A DNA stretch of 64,000 nucleotides from JACKFB01 sp041389525 (GTDB taxonomy: Bacteria > Myxococcota_A > UBA9042 > PHBI01 > JACKFB01): the NCBI GenBank assembly GCA_041389525.1, contig JAWKRR010000020.1, forward strand, positions 46,651 to 110,650, written 5' to 3'. Position 1 is the first letter of the stretch. Each line of letters starts with the position of its first letter. The position numbers and the translations under genes are program-made. Positions 26,412 to 33,663 of this stretch are shown in pieces. The notes beneath the pieces were generated by a model. That model saw only the letters and a program-made list of their open reading frames with translations, had not been told where the DNA came from and did not search any database.

Positions 26412-27302
26412 ATGAGACAACGCTGCGTCCTCGCTGCCCAAGCCCTCCAAGAGACCATCTGCGCGGCCCTCGAAGCCGCCGACGGCCAAGCCCGCTTCCA
26501 AGAGAGCCACTGGCAGCGCGAGGGCGGCGGCGGTGGCCGGACCCGCGTGTTGGAGGGCGGCCGCCTCCTCGAGAAAGCAGGCGTGAACTTCTCAGCCGTC
26601 CACGGCGCGCTGCCCGCCGCCCTGGTCGCCGAGATGCCCGGCGAAGACGCCACCTTCTTCGCCACCGGGATCTCCTTGGTGCTGCACCCGCGAAACCCCC
26701 ACGTCCCCACGGTCCACGCCAACTTCCGCTACATCGAACGCGGCGCGAGCTGGTGGCTGGGCGGCGGCGCCGACCTCACGCCCTACGTGCTCTACGAAGC
26801 GGACGCCCGCCACTTCCACCAGACCCTCAAAGACGCCTGCGACCGCCACGACCCCGACTTCTACCCGCGCTTCAAGTCCTGGTGTGATCGCTACTTCCAC
26901 ATAAAGCACCGCGGCGAGACCCGTGGCGTCGGCGGCCTCTTCTTCGACCACCTCACCCCAGACGCCGCCCACACGCCGGAGTCCCTCGTCGCCTTCTGGG
27001 AGGACGCCGGCCGCGCCTTCCTCCCGGCCTACCTCCCCATCGCCGAGCGCCGCGCCGACACGCCCTACGACGAGGCCCTGCGCACTTGGCAGCTCCAGCG
27101 CCGCGGCCGCTACGTCGAGTTCAACCTCGTCTACGACCGCGGCACCCGCTTCGGCCTCGAGACCGACGGTCGCATCGAGTCGATCTTGATGTCCCTGCCG
27201 CCGCTGGTGCGCTGGGACTACGACCCCCAAGTCGCGCCCGACAGCCCCGAGGCCGCGCTGCTAGCCGTCCTGCGCCAGCCGCGCGACTGGGCCAGCCCCT
27301 GA
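26412..27302 (+). CDS. hemF: Oxygen-dependent coproporphyrinogen III oxidase
   Basis: A 296-residue enzyme converting coproporphyrinogen III to protoporphyrinogen IX with O2 in haem synthesis. Family motifs are plain: GGGGRTRVLEGG, EKAGVNFSAVHG, HPRNPHVPTVHANFRY, WWLGGGADLTPYVL, HRGETRGVGGLFFD, GRYVEFNLVYDRGT and the C-terminal LMSLPPLVRW. Length is normal. Its presence implies aerobic metabolism. It lies upstream of the feo iron-uptake genes across a 255-nt spacer containing a Fur-box-like site. Confidence 0.97.
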   Translation: MRQRCVLAAQALQETICAALEAADGQARFQESHWQREGGGGGRTRVLEGGRLLEKAGVNFSAVHGALPAALVAEMPGEDATFFATGISLVLHPRNPHVPTVHANFRYIERGASWWLGGGADLTPYVLYEADARHFHQTLKDACDRHDPDFYPRFKSWCDRYFHIKHRGETRGVGGLFFDHLTPDAAHTPESLVAFWEDAGRAFLPAYLPIAERRADTPYDEALRTWQLQRRGRYVEFNLVYDRGTRFGLETDGRIESILMSLPPLVRWDYDPQVAPDSPEAALLAVLRQPRDWASP

Positions 27303-27350
27303 CCGATGTTCTGTGAGCCGCAGATCTCGGGCTGGCGTTCCGTCCTTGCT

Positions 27351-27369
27351 TTTGAAAGTCATTATCAAT
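27351..27369. promoter_or_regulatory. Fur-box-like operator upstream of feoA
   Basis: The sequence TGAAAGT-C-ATTATCA at 27353-27367 matches the 7-1-7 Fur consensus TGATAAT-N-ATTATCA at 12 of 14 positions, with a perfect right half. It sits 190 nt before feoA in one of the few AT-rich spots of this spacer, after the hemF stop. Iron-dependent repression of feoAB is the natural reading, but no footprint or promoter is proven. The rest of the 27303-27557 spacer shows no gene. Confidence 0.6.
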
Positions 27370-27557
27370 AAGCTGCTTGAGTCGTCTCAGTGGGTGTTCA
27401 CATATTCGGACCGAGCGGGGCGCTAGCGACGTTGCTTCAGGGACGTTCGCGCGGAGGGCGCTTGCCGAGTGCAAGAAACCGACGCGCGGAGGTTCCTGAA
27501 ACGACAGGAGCCAGCGACGCGACGGGAGAATGTGGGAACACCCTCCAAGGGAGCCCG

Positions 27558-27818
27558 ATGCCGAACCCTTCGCACGAACCCGTTTCCCTCGCGTCTCTGC
27601 GGCCCGGCGCGAGCGTGGAGGTCGTTCGTGTCGACGGCGAGGACGTCCTGGCCCGCCGCTTGGTCGACCACGGGTTTTGGCCCGGCACCCGCGTCGACGT
27701 GGTGCGCCGCGCGCCCTTCGGCGACCCGACGCAGTATCGCCTGCGGGGCTTTCGCCTCGCGTTGAGAAAGAGCGAGGCCGCCCGCATCTTCGTCGTCCCC
27801 GCCCCGGCAGGCCCGTGA
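27558..27818 (+). CDS. feoA: Ferrous iron transport protein A
   Basis: An 86-residue cytosolic SH3-like FeoA protein. ATG 27558 follows GGGAG at good spacing; the longer open frame upstream has no similarity. LRPGASVEVVRVDGEDVLARRLVDHGFWPGTRVDVVRRAPFGDPTQYRL (seen in segments) and the terminal LALRKSEAARIFV are typical of FeoA, including the basic RKSEA stretch. FeoA is thought to modulate FeoB. Its stop overlaps the feoB GTG by 4 nt. Confidence 0.93.
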   Translation: MPNPSHEPVSLASLRPGASVEVVRVDGEDVLARRLVDHGFWPGTRVDVVRRAPFGDPTQYRLRGFRLALRKSEAARIFVVPAPAGP

Positions 27819-29815
27819 CGGCGCCAGCGTCCAAGGGCGGCCCGCGCGCCATCCCGAGCCCCGCGCCCGCGCTGGTCGTCGCCTTCGCCGGTCGCCAGAA
27901 CGCAGGGAAGACCTCGCTGCTGATGCACCTCAGCGGCTCGATTCAGAAGCCGGTGAATTTCCCCGGCAGCTCCGTCGAGCGCACCGAGGCCCACGTCGTG
28001 CACCGCGACGTGCTGCTGCGCCTGGTCGACCTCCCCGGCATCGCCTCGCTCCACACGGTCAGCCCCGACGAGGCCATCGCGGTCGAGTTCCTCCGCGGCG
28101 GCGGCCAAGCCGGCCGCGCGGACGTGGTCTGCGTCGCCGTCGACGCCTGCAAGCTCACCGTCGAGCTCAAGCTCCTCGAAGAGATCATGAGCCTGGGGCT
28201 ACGCGTCATCATCGCCCTGACGAAGAACGACGTGGCCACCCGCGAGGGGCGCCCGGTGGACGCCGCAGCCCTCGGCCGCGAGCTCCAGGTCCCGGTCATC
28301 GAGGTCAACGCCGCCACCGGCGCCGGAAAGACCGAGCTGCTCAACGCGATCGCCGCCGCGGCCTCCTCCATCCCCACGGCAGCCCGCGCCCTCGCGCCCG
28401 ACGCCATCGCCCGCTCGGTTCAGCCCAACGTCGACCGCGTCGTCCACTCGCGCACCGACCGCATCGACGCCGTGCTGCTGCACCCGATCTTCGGGCTCCC
28501 GATCCTCGGCGCCATCGTCTTCGGCATCTTTCAGCTCATCTTCAGCGGCGCCGATCCCTTCATCACCGCCATCGAGACAGGGCAGGGCGCCATCGGCGAC
28601 GCCATCACCAGCCTTGTCCCCGACGGCGCCGTCCAGTCCTTCCTGGTCGACGGCCTCGTCAACGGCGTCGGCTCCATCGTCGTCTTCCTGCCGCAGATCA
28701 TCATGCTGGTCGCCCTGGTCTCGCTGCTCGAGGCCTCCGGCTACATGGCCCGCGCCTCATTCCTCCTCGACCGCGCGCTCTCCCGCGTGGGGCTGTCGGG
28801 CCGCAGCTTCGTCCCCATGGCCAGCTCATTCGCCTGCGCCGTCCCAGGCATCCTCTCGGCCCGCATCATCGACGACGAGCGCGACCGCATCGCCACCATC
28901 GTCACGGCGCCGCTGATGTCCTGCTCGGCGCGCCTGCCGGTCTACGTCGTGCTCATCGGTGCGTTCTTCGCCCCAAGCGCCGCCGGCATCGTCCTCTTCT
29001 CCATCTACGTCATGGGCATCCTGGTCGCCGCCCTGGTCGCCTGGCTGCTGCGCCGCACGGTCCTGCGCGGGCCGCACTCCGCGCTCATGATGGAGCTGCC
29101 GGTCTATCAGCGCCCATCCGCCCGGGTCATCGCCGGCCAGGTCTGGATCGCCGTCCGCGAGTTCCTCGTGCTCGCCGGCACCGTCATCTTCGCGACCGCG
29201 CTCATCATCTGGCTGCTCAGCTACTACCCGCGCCCGGCCGCCATCCACGCGGAGTTCGAGGCCCAGCGCGCCGCAGTCGCCGCCCCCGATTCCCCAGACG
29301 GCGCCGAGCAGATCGAGCGCTTGGACGCCGCCGAGAACACCGCCTACCTCGAGCAGAGCTGGCTCGCCGACGCCGGCCGCGCCATCCAGCCCGTCTTCGC
29401 CCTCGCCGGCTTCGACTGGCGCGTCAGCGTGGGCATCCTCGCGGCCTTCCCGGCCCGCGAGCTCATCATCCCCACCCTGGGCATCCTCTACAGCGCCGGC
29501 GACGTCGATCCCGGCGACTACGACCTGGCCGAGCTTGAGACCGACCACCGCGAGACCGGCCTCCGCGCCCGCCTGCGCGAGTCCACCGGCCCCGATGGCG
29601 AGGCCACCTTCACGCCGTTGGTCGCCCTGTCGCTGATGATCTTCTTCGCGCTGTGTAGCCAGTGCATGGCGACCCTCGCCGCCATCCGCCGCGAGACCCG
29701 CTCGTGGCGCTGGCCGGTCTTCACGTTCACCTACATGACCGTGCTGGCGTGGCTGGCCGCCGTCGCCGTCTATCAAATCGGCAGCGCGCTAGGCCTCGGC
29801 ACAGGAGGCGCCTGA
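27815..29815 (+). CDS. feoB: Ferrous iron transporter B
   Basis: A 666-residue GTPase-coupled Fe2+ permease. GTG 27815 overlaps the feoA stop (GTGA). The N-terminal G domain has G1 GRQNAGKTS (about residue 27), G3 DLPG and G4 TKND; the membrane part contains two gate domains, with the conserved Cys in MASSFACAVPGI and the LMSCSARLPVYV segment. It is somewhat shorter than E. coli FeoB. It imports ferrous iron under low-oxygen or reducing conditions. Iron control through the upstream Fur-like box is inferred. Confidence 0.97.
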   Translation: MTAPASKGGPRAIPSPAPALVVAFAGRQNAGKTSLLMHLSGSIQKPVNFPGSSVERTEAHVVHRDVLLRLVDLPGIASLHTVSPDEAIAVEFLRGGGQAGRADVVCVAVDACKLTVELKLLEEIMSLGLRVIIALTKNDVATREGRPVDAAALGRELQVPVIEVNAATGAGKTELLNAIAAAASSIPTAARALAPDAIARSVQPNVDRVVHSRTDRIDAVLLHPIFGLPILGAIVFGIFQLIFSGADPFITAIETGQGAIGDAITSLVPDGAVQSFLVDGLVNGVGSIVVFLPQIIMLVALVSLLEASGYMARASFLLDRALSRVGLSGRSFVPMASSFACAVPGILSARIIDDERDRIATIVTAPLMSCSARLPVYVVLIGAFFAPSAAGIVLFSIYVMGILVAALVAWLLRRTVLRGPHSALMMELPVYQRPSARVIAGQVWIAVREFLVLAGTVIFATALIIWLLSYYPRPAAIHAEFEAQRAAVAAPDSPDGAEQIERLDAAENTAYLEQSWLADAGRAIQPVFALAGFDWRVSVGILAAFPARELIIPTLGILYSAGDVDPGDYDLAELETDHRETGLRARLRESTGPDGEATFTPLVALSLMIFFALCSQCMATLAAIRRETRSWRWPVFTFTYMTVLAWLAAVAVYQIGSALGLGTGGA

Positions 29816-30000
29816 TGTTCGAGTCGTGGTTTCTGACCGCCCAAGACCCCATCGCCGTGGGCCTCGTCGTCCTGGGCGTCGCGTTCTCCGTGTGGCTGCG
29901 GCACAGCATCCCCGACACCCACGGCTGCGGTAGCTGCCCGGCCGTGCAGCCGCCCAAGCGCCGTCGCGTCAGCCGCCCGCTCGCGGGTCCGAGCGCCTGA
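29815..30000 (+). CDS. Small Cys-rich FeoB-associated membrane protein
   Basis: A 61-residue protein with one membrane helix (IAVGLVVLGVAFSVWL) followed by HGCGSCPAV and a basic tail. GGAGG precedes the ATG, whose A is the last base of the feoB stop (TGATG). Size, single helix, Cys cluster and position match the FeoB-associated Cys-rich (FeoC-position) membrane proteins seen after feoB in many bacteria. The role in iron transport is inferred. Confidence 0.75.
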   Translation: MFESWFLTAQDPIAVGLVVLGVAFSVWLRHSIPDTHGCGSCPAVQPPKRRRVSRPLAGPSA

Positions 30001-30044
30001 CCCGCGACCCGAGCCCCACGCGCGACCTCGGCGCGCCGACTCGC

Positions 30045-30752
30045 TCAGGGGATCGAGATGACCGCGTCCGGCGTCGGCGGCCCCGAGCTACCGCCGCCGG
30101 TCCCCGCGATGATCGCCGCCGTCGCCCCGCCCGCGACCGCCACGCCGATGATGGTCCAGAACCACCACCGCTGCGTCACCTTCGGCGTCTCCGGCGGCAG
30201 CGCCTTCAGCTGAACCGCGATGTCGTAGGCCTGCCCGGCCTCCAGATCCAGCTCGCGCACGTCGTCGAAATAGCCAGGCCGCGACACGGTGAGTGTGATC
30301 TTTCCGATCGCCACATCCTGGTCGAAGGGCGTGACGCCCAGCGCCTTGCCGCCGACCGCGACGCTCGCGCCCGGCTCGGCCGTGGTGACCCGCAAGATGC
30401 CCGCGACAGGCACCTGATCGACCTCCAGCTCGAGATCGCCGCCAGCCTCCACTCGGAACGTGTCCGTGTAGTCGGACCAACCCCGCAGGTGCGCCCGGAT
30501 GGTGTGCTCGCCCGCCTCGAGGGTCAGGGGCCCGGCCAGGGGCACCGTGCCCACCAGCTTCCCGTCCAGCTCGATCTTGGCGCCCGTGGTCGTCGACGAG
30601 ATCGACACCGTGCCGGTCGTCGGCACCTCGCGCACTTCGGGCGCTGGCGTCGGCTTCTTCGGCTTGGCCTCGGCCGCGGTCCCCACGGCGAGCAGCGCCA
30701 CCAAAGTGAGCAGTCCCAGCCCCCACCGTCGACCGTCGCTACGCCGCTGCAT
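30045..30752 (-). CDS. PEGA-domain exported protein
   Basis: A 235-residue protein. ATG 30752 is chosen: GGGAGG precedes it and a signal peptide follows (GLGLLTLVALLAVGTAAEA). The mature part has two PEGA repeats (TGAKIELDGKLVGTVPLAGPL and PGASVAVGGKALGVTPF), beta-strand modules that resemble S-layer or carbohydrate-binding repeats. A C-terminal hydrophobic helix (WWFWTIIGVAVAGGATAAI) and a Gly/Ser-rich end suggest membrane anchoring. Convergent with the feo operon. Function unknown; PEGA proteins are frequent in Myxococcota. Confidence 0.8.
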   Translation of the reverse strand: MQRRSDGRRWGLGLLTLVALLAVGTAAEAKPKKPTPAPEVREVPTTGTVSISSTTTGAKIELDGKLVGTVPLAGPLTLEAGEHTIRAHLRGWSDYTDTFRVEAGGDLELEVDQVPVAGILRVTTAEPGASVAVGGKALGVTPFDQDVAIGKITLTVSRPGYFDDVRELDLEAGQAYDIAVQLKALPPETPKVTQRWWFWTIIGVAVAGGATAAIIAGTGGGSSGPPTPDAVISIP

Positions 30753-30972
30753 CTGCTGACCTCCCGAACACCACTGGATTACGCGTCCATTTGGCACCAA
30801 GGCCCCCGCCGGCGCAACTTGCAGCGGCTCGCCCCGCCCCGTCGAAAGCCCGGTTTTCTTGAGCCGAAGCCGGTGTCCATGGACGATGCGGAATCGGTGG
30901 AGGGGCTCGCGCTGTTCAGATGTCGGGGAGCGCGCGTCCTGAGTTCACAGGTCCACCTGGAGGTCTCCGCCC

Positions 30973-32259
30973 ATGGTTCTCGTCCGAGTTCTGCCTGCAT
31001 TTATCGCGCTCTGCGCTCTCTCCGCGCCCGCCTGGGCCGACCCCGCGACCGAGGAAGACGACAGCTCGCTCCACGTCATCGTCGGCCCGGGTGCCCGCAG
31101 CCTCGAACCGATGGCCATCCCGGACACCCTGTGCTTCGGCGCCTCCACCGCGGTCTGCAACACCGTCGCTGACGTGCTCCGCCGCGACATGCTGCTCTCC
31201 TTCTTCTTCAACGTGCTGCCCCCGCGCAGCTACCTGGTCGACGGCAGCACCGAGAGCGTCGACGAGCCGAAGTTCAACGACTGGACCAACACCGGGGCCC
31301 GCTACCTCATCAAGTCGCGCATCGACGGCCCCGCGCCCTACAAGGTCGAGCTGCGCCTCTTCAACGTGAGCTCGCGCACCCTGATGCCGGTCGCCGGCCA
31401 GACCCACCGCGACGTCCGCGAGAAGGATCTGCGCCGCATCGTCCACCAGTTCGCCAACGGCGTGCTGCAAGCGATCACCGGCACCCCCGGCGTGTTCGAC
31501 ACGCGCATCGCGTTCTCGAGCCGCGTCGGTCCGGGCGTCAAAGCCATCGGCATCATGGACATGGACGGCTTCAACCGCGGCGGGCTGGTCTCCAACGGGT
31601 CCATCAACATGCTGCCCAGCTGGGGCTTCGGCGGCGTCCTCTACACGTCGTTCCTGGCCGGAAAGCCCGACATCTACTTCGGCAAGAAGAAGCTCTCGAG
31701 CGACCAGGGCCACTACCGGAAGGTCGCCGTCAGCCGCGACGGCGGGAGCCTCGTCGCGTCCATCGCATACGGCGGCCAGTCCGACCTCTACCTGCTGGCC
31801 AAGGACGGCTCGGTCATCCGCAACCTGACCAACAGCGACGCCGACGAGGTCGCGCCGAGCTTCTCTCCCGACGGCTCCAAGGTGGCCTTCGTCTCGTCCG
31901 CAGCCGGCGGCCCGCAGGTGTACGTCATGAGCGTCGGCGGCGGCGGCCAGCAGCGCGTCACCTTCGCTGGCGACTACAACTACGCCCCCGACTGGGGTCC
32001 CAGCGGCAAGATCGCCTTCGCCGCCATGGATGGCAGCGCCTCGGACATCTTCACGGTCACCGAGGGCGGCGGCATCGAGCGCCTCACCCAGGACCAAGGC
32101 GCGAACAAGGATCCTTCGTGGAGCCCCGACGGCCGGTACATCAGCTTCATCTCCACCCGCGCAGGCGGCAGCGGCGTCTACCTGATGAGCGCGGATGGGC
32201 GCTACCAGCTGCTCGTCTCCAAGGGCGGGGGCCTCGGCAACACGGCCTGGGAGCGCTGA
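30973..32259 (+). CDS. tolB: TolB-like periplasmic beta-propeller protein
   Basis: A 428-residue exported protein: signal peptide ending near APAWA, an N-terminal TolB domain (to about residue 165; DVLRRDMLLSFFFNVLPP), then a six-blade propeller with WD40-like PD40 repeats such as VAPSFSPDGSKVAFVSS and DPSWSPDGRYISFIST. TolB belongs to the Tol-Pal envelope system and binds Pal. Neither pal nor tolQRA is adjacent, so it may be a stand-alone paralogue. AGGT precedes the ATG. Confidence 0.85.
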   Translation: MVLVRVLPAFIALCALSAPAWADPATEEDDSSLHVIVGPGARSLEPMAIPDTLCFGASTAVCNTVADVLRRDMLLSFFFNVLPPRSYLVDGSTESVDEPKFNDWTNTGARYLIKSRIDGPAPYKVELRLFNVSSRTLMPVAGQTHRDVREKDLRRIVHQFANGVLQAITGTPGVFDTRIAFSSRVGPGVKAIGIMDMDGFNRGGLVSNGSINMLPSWGFGGVLYTSFLAGKPDIYFGKKKLSSDQGHYRKVAVSRDGGSLVASIAYGGQSDLYLLAKDGSVIRNLTNSDADEVAPSFSPDGSKVAFVSSAAGGPQVYVMSVGGGGQQRVTFAGDYNYAPDWGPSGKIAFAAMDGSASDIFTVTEGGGIERLTQDQGANKDPSWSPDGRYISFISTRAGGSGVYLMSADGRYQLLVSKGGGLGNTAWER

Positions 32260-32278
32260 GGCGCGACCGGGCGTCCGC

Positions 32279-32343
32279 GCGGGCGGGGTGATCGCGTGTG
32301 ATTGCAGGCGGTTAGCGCCAGCGCGATCGCGTCGAACGCCCGC
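32279..32343. terminator. Nested hairpin downstream of tolB
   Basis: GCGGGCG at 32279-32285 pairs with CGCCCGC at 32337-32343, and within it ATCGCG at 32291-32296 pairs with CGCGAT at 32322-32327. It begins 20 nt after the tolB stop and probably ends that transcript, though no T-run follows. It also separates tolB from the RNA locus beyond. Confidence 0.45.
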
Positions 32344-32351
32344 TGGAGACT

Positions 32352-32425
32352 CCACAGGGGGTTGTGGAAACCCTGTGGACAACGAAGCGAAGCGGCGGAG
32401 ACTATTGGTTTCGTCGGTTTCCACA
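32352..32425. promoter_or_regulatory. DnaA-box-like cluster
   Basis: Three DnaA-box-like 9-mers lie within 75 bp: TGTGGACAA at 32374-32382 (reverse strand TTGTCCACA, 8 of 9 to TTATCCACA), TGTGGAAAC near 32363-32371, and its inverted copy GTTTCCACA at 32417-32425 (7 of 9). CCACAGGG (32352-32359) and CCCTGTGG (32371-32378) also form a hairpin. An AT-rich stretch follows at 32426-32445. The pattern suggests DnaA binding; whether at an origin or a promoter is unknown. No dnaA or dnaN gene is in the window. Confidence 0.35.
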
Positions 32426-32434
32426 AGATATTTT
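32405..32434 (+). promoter_or_regulatory. Candidate sigma-70-like promoter of the large RNA
   Basis: TTGGTT at 32405-32410 and TATTTT at 32429-32434 are spaced by 18 nt, in the only AT-rich stretch of the neighbourhood, giving a predicted start near 32442. One DnaA-box-like 9-mer (32417-32425) lies between the two elements, so binding there would block the promoter. The match is moderate and unproven. Confidence 0.4.
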
Positions 32435-32441
32435 TGAATAA

Positions 32442-33470
32442 AAGTGATTGCGCTCTGCGACCGGAGGGGGCAATCTCTACTCATCGGTTGGCGCAACGGA
32501 GCGCTGACGGAGGGTGTCCGAAACCGGCACTCGCTTCGGCGAGCCTCGGAAAAGGACAAAAAGCCCACGGAGGGATGCAGTTCTCGAAAGAGAGCCAGCG
32601 CCTCGGCGGTTCTTTGAAACTCTGCAGAGCAGGCATAACGATGGACGGTTCGCCGTCGGGCGTTGTGCCGAAGCCCATGAGAGGAGGCACCCGCAAGGGT
32701 TGCCGAGAATGTCGAGGTGAAGACCTCGAAGGGAAGAAGGCCAAGAGAGGCACGAGCGTCGGGTCCCGGGTAACACCGGTTCGATAGCAACGGACTCACC
32801 GGGTGCGAAAACCCCTGAAGTTGCGGCCAACAGTCTTAGGACTCGCGGATTAACAGCAGGAGGGGCAAGGAGGTCGAAAGGCGCTCCTCGCTAACGGAGA
32901 GGGGAATCCTCTGAAGGTAGAAGCCCAAGGGCGTTACCGGCATGAAACAAAGCCGGAGAGGTTTAGGGAGGAATAAGGCGTCAAGAGGTTGAGAAAGCCT
33001 GAAGACGCAGCTTAGTCAGGGTCGGAATCCTGGCGTATGTCGCTTCCCCATTCCGCAAGCGTCGTAGGGTAGAGAAACTCCATGGAAGGGCAGTCTAGCA
33101 GTGGCCTCATTTCGGTGAGAAGCGCGGACTAGGCGGACGTGTTCGGGTCACACTCTGAACGCGAGATGAAGGGCAAGAGAGGACGGTGCGCTAAGGTCAA
33201 ACTTGACGCGCCGGCCAACGGTGGGAAGACCGTGAAGACCGGGTGTGAGCCCAAGGTCAAGACGGGAGCGCGGAACCAATAGCGCGCTACTACCGATGGT
33301 TCGATACTCTGAAGCACACATCAACGCGATGAGAGGAAGCTCCCAGGATGGTGACATCCAGGTCGCAGCTTGAACATCGTCAGACTCTTCGAAGGAGACA
33401 CCCCTGTGGCTGCGCTCTGCCAACCGAGTGAGAGGCCCGAACGGTTCGCCGTTCGGGCCTTTCGCGTTTT
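32442..33470 (+). ncRNA. Candidate large structured noncoding RNA (about 1 kb)
   Basis: No protein-like ORF exists here, the base composition is less GC-rich than the neighbours, and A-rich linkers join many hairpins. Stems seen include 32530-32543 and 32644-32657 (UUCG loops), 32582-32593 (GAAA), 32686-32704 (GCAA), 32712-32729 (7 bp), 32937-32956, 33106-33119 (UUCG), 33138-33163 (7 bp), 33218-33233, 33267-33288 (6 bp) and 33346-33359 (GUGA). The ends pair: 32475-32504 with 33412-33434 gives about 21 bp in blocks of 6, 8, 3 and 4. An intrinsic terminator follows at once. No group II domain V, RNase P or tmRNA signature was found. Family unknown; the large ornate RNAs (GOLLD, ROOL, OLE) are the nearest analogy. 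Confidence 0.72.
33433..33470 (+). terminator. Intrinsic terminator of the large RNA
   Basis: AGGCCCGAACGG at 33433-33444 pairs perfectly with CCGTTCGGGCCT at 33449-33460 around a TTCG loop, followed by TTCGCGTTTT. The 12-bp perfect stem with a UUCG tetraloop and a T-rich tail makes it the clearest Rho-independent terminator in the window. It abuts the 3' strand of the RNA's closing helix. Confidence 0.85.
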
Positions 33471-33523
33471 GGATCTGTGACTCCGCGCTTGGGGCCGCCG
33501 GAGGCTAGATTTTCCGGCTTTTA

Positions 33524-33658
33524 CCACGGAGGCACGGAGACACGGAGGAGCACGGAGACGGGCAGGGGTTCCTCAATGGGATCTTCGTGTCGCGGTGCCT
33601 CCGCGGCTTCTGTTCGAACTCGTGGCTTGCCTTTCGGTGGCCGCGGAGACACGGAGGG
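33524..33658. repeat. Dispersed inverted-repeat element, family B
   Basis: The left arm CCACGGAGGCACGGAGACAC (from 33524) matches the reverse complement of 33583-33606, and a third partial copy in direct orientation sits at 33640-33657. The repeated CACGGAG phrase is built like family A but from different words. The last copy provides the GGAGG that precedes the GTG start of the DDAH gene. The spacer from 33471 to 33523 holds nothing else recognisable. Confidence 0.7.
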
Positions 33659-33663
33659 GCTGG

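Noticed and set aside
32352..32445. Chromosomal replication origin
   Set aside because: The DnaA-like 9-mers are few and imperfect and dnaA, dnaN, gyrB and rpmH are absent nearby; kept only as a regulatory-site candidate.
30916..32799. A long minus-strand ORF spanning tolB and the start of the RNA locus
   Set aside because: It is antisense to tolB and continues by chance into the noncoding region; its sequence has no recognisable family and it lacks a supported start.
32477..33423. Short ORFs on both strands within the RNA locus
   Set aside because: All are short, overlap strong hairpins on the other strand and have no ribosome-binding site or conserved motif; the base-paired structure explains the region better.
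32442..33470. The region as a group II intron, RNase P RNA or tmRNA
   Set aside because: No reverse transcriptase, no domain V-like 34-nt element and no GUGYG boundary were seen; no RNase P core or tmRNA end sequences were recognised. An ORF-less intron derivative cannot be fully excluded without a search.
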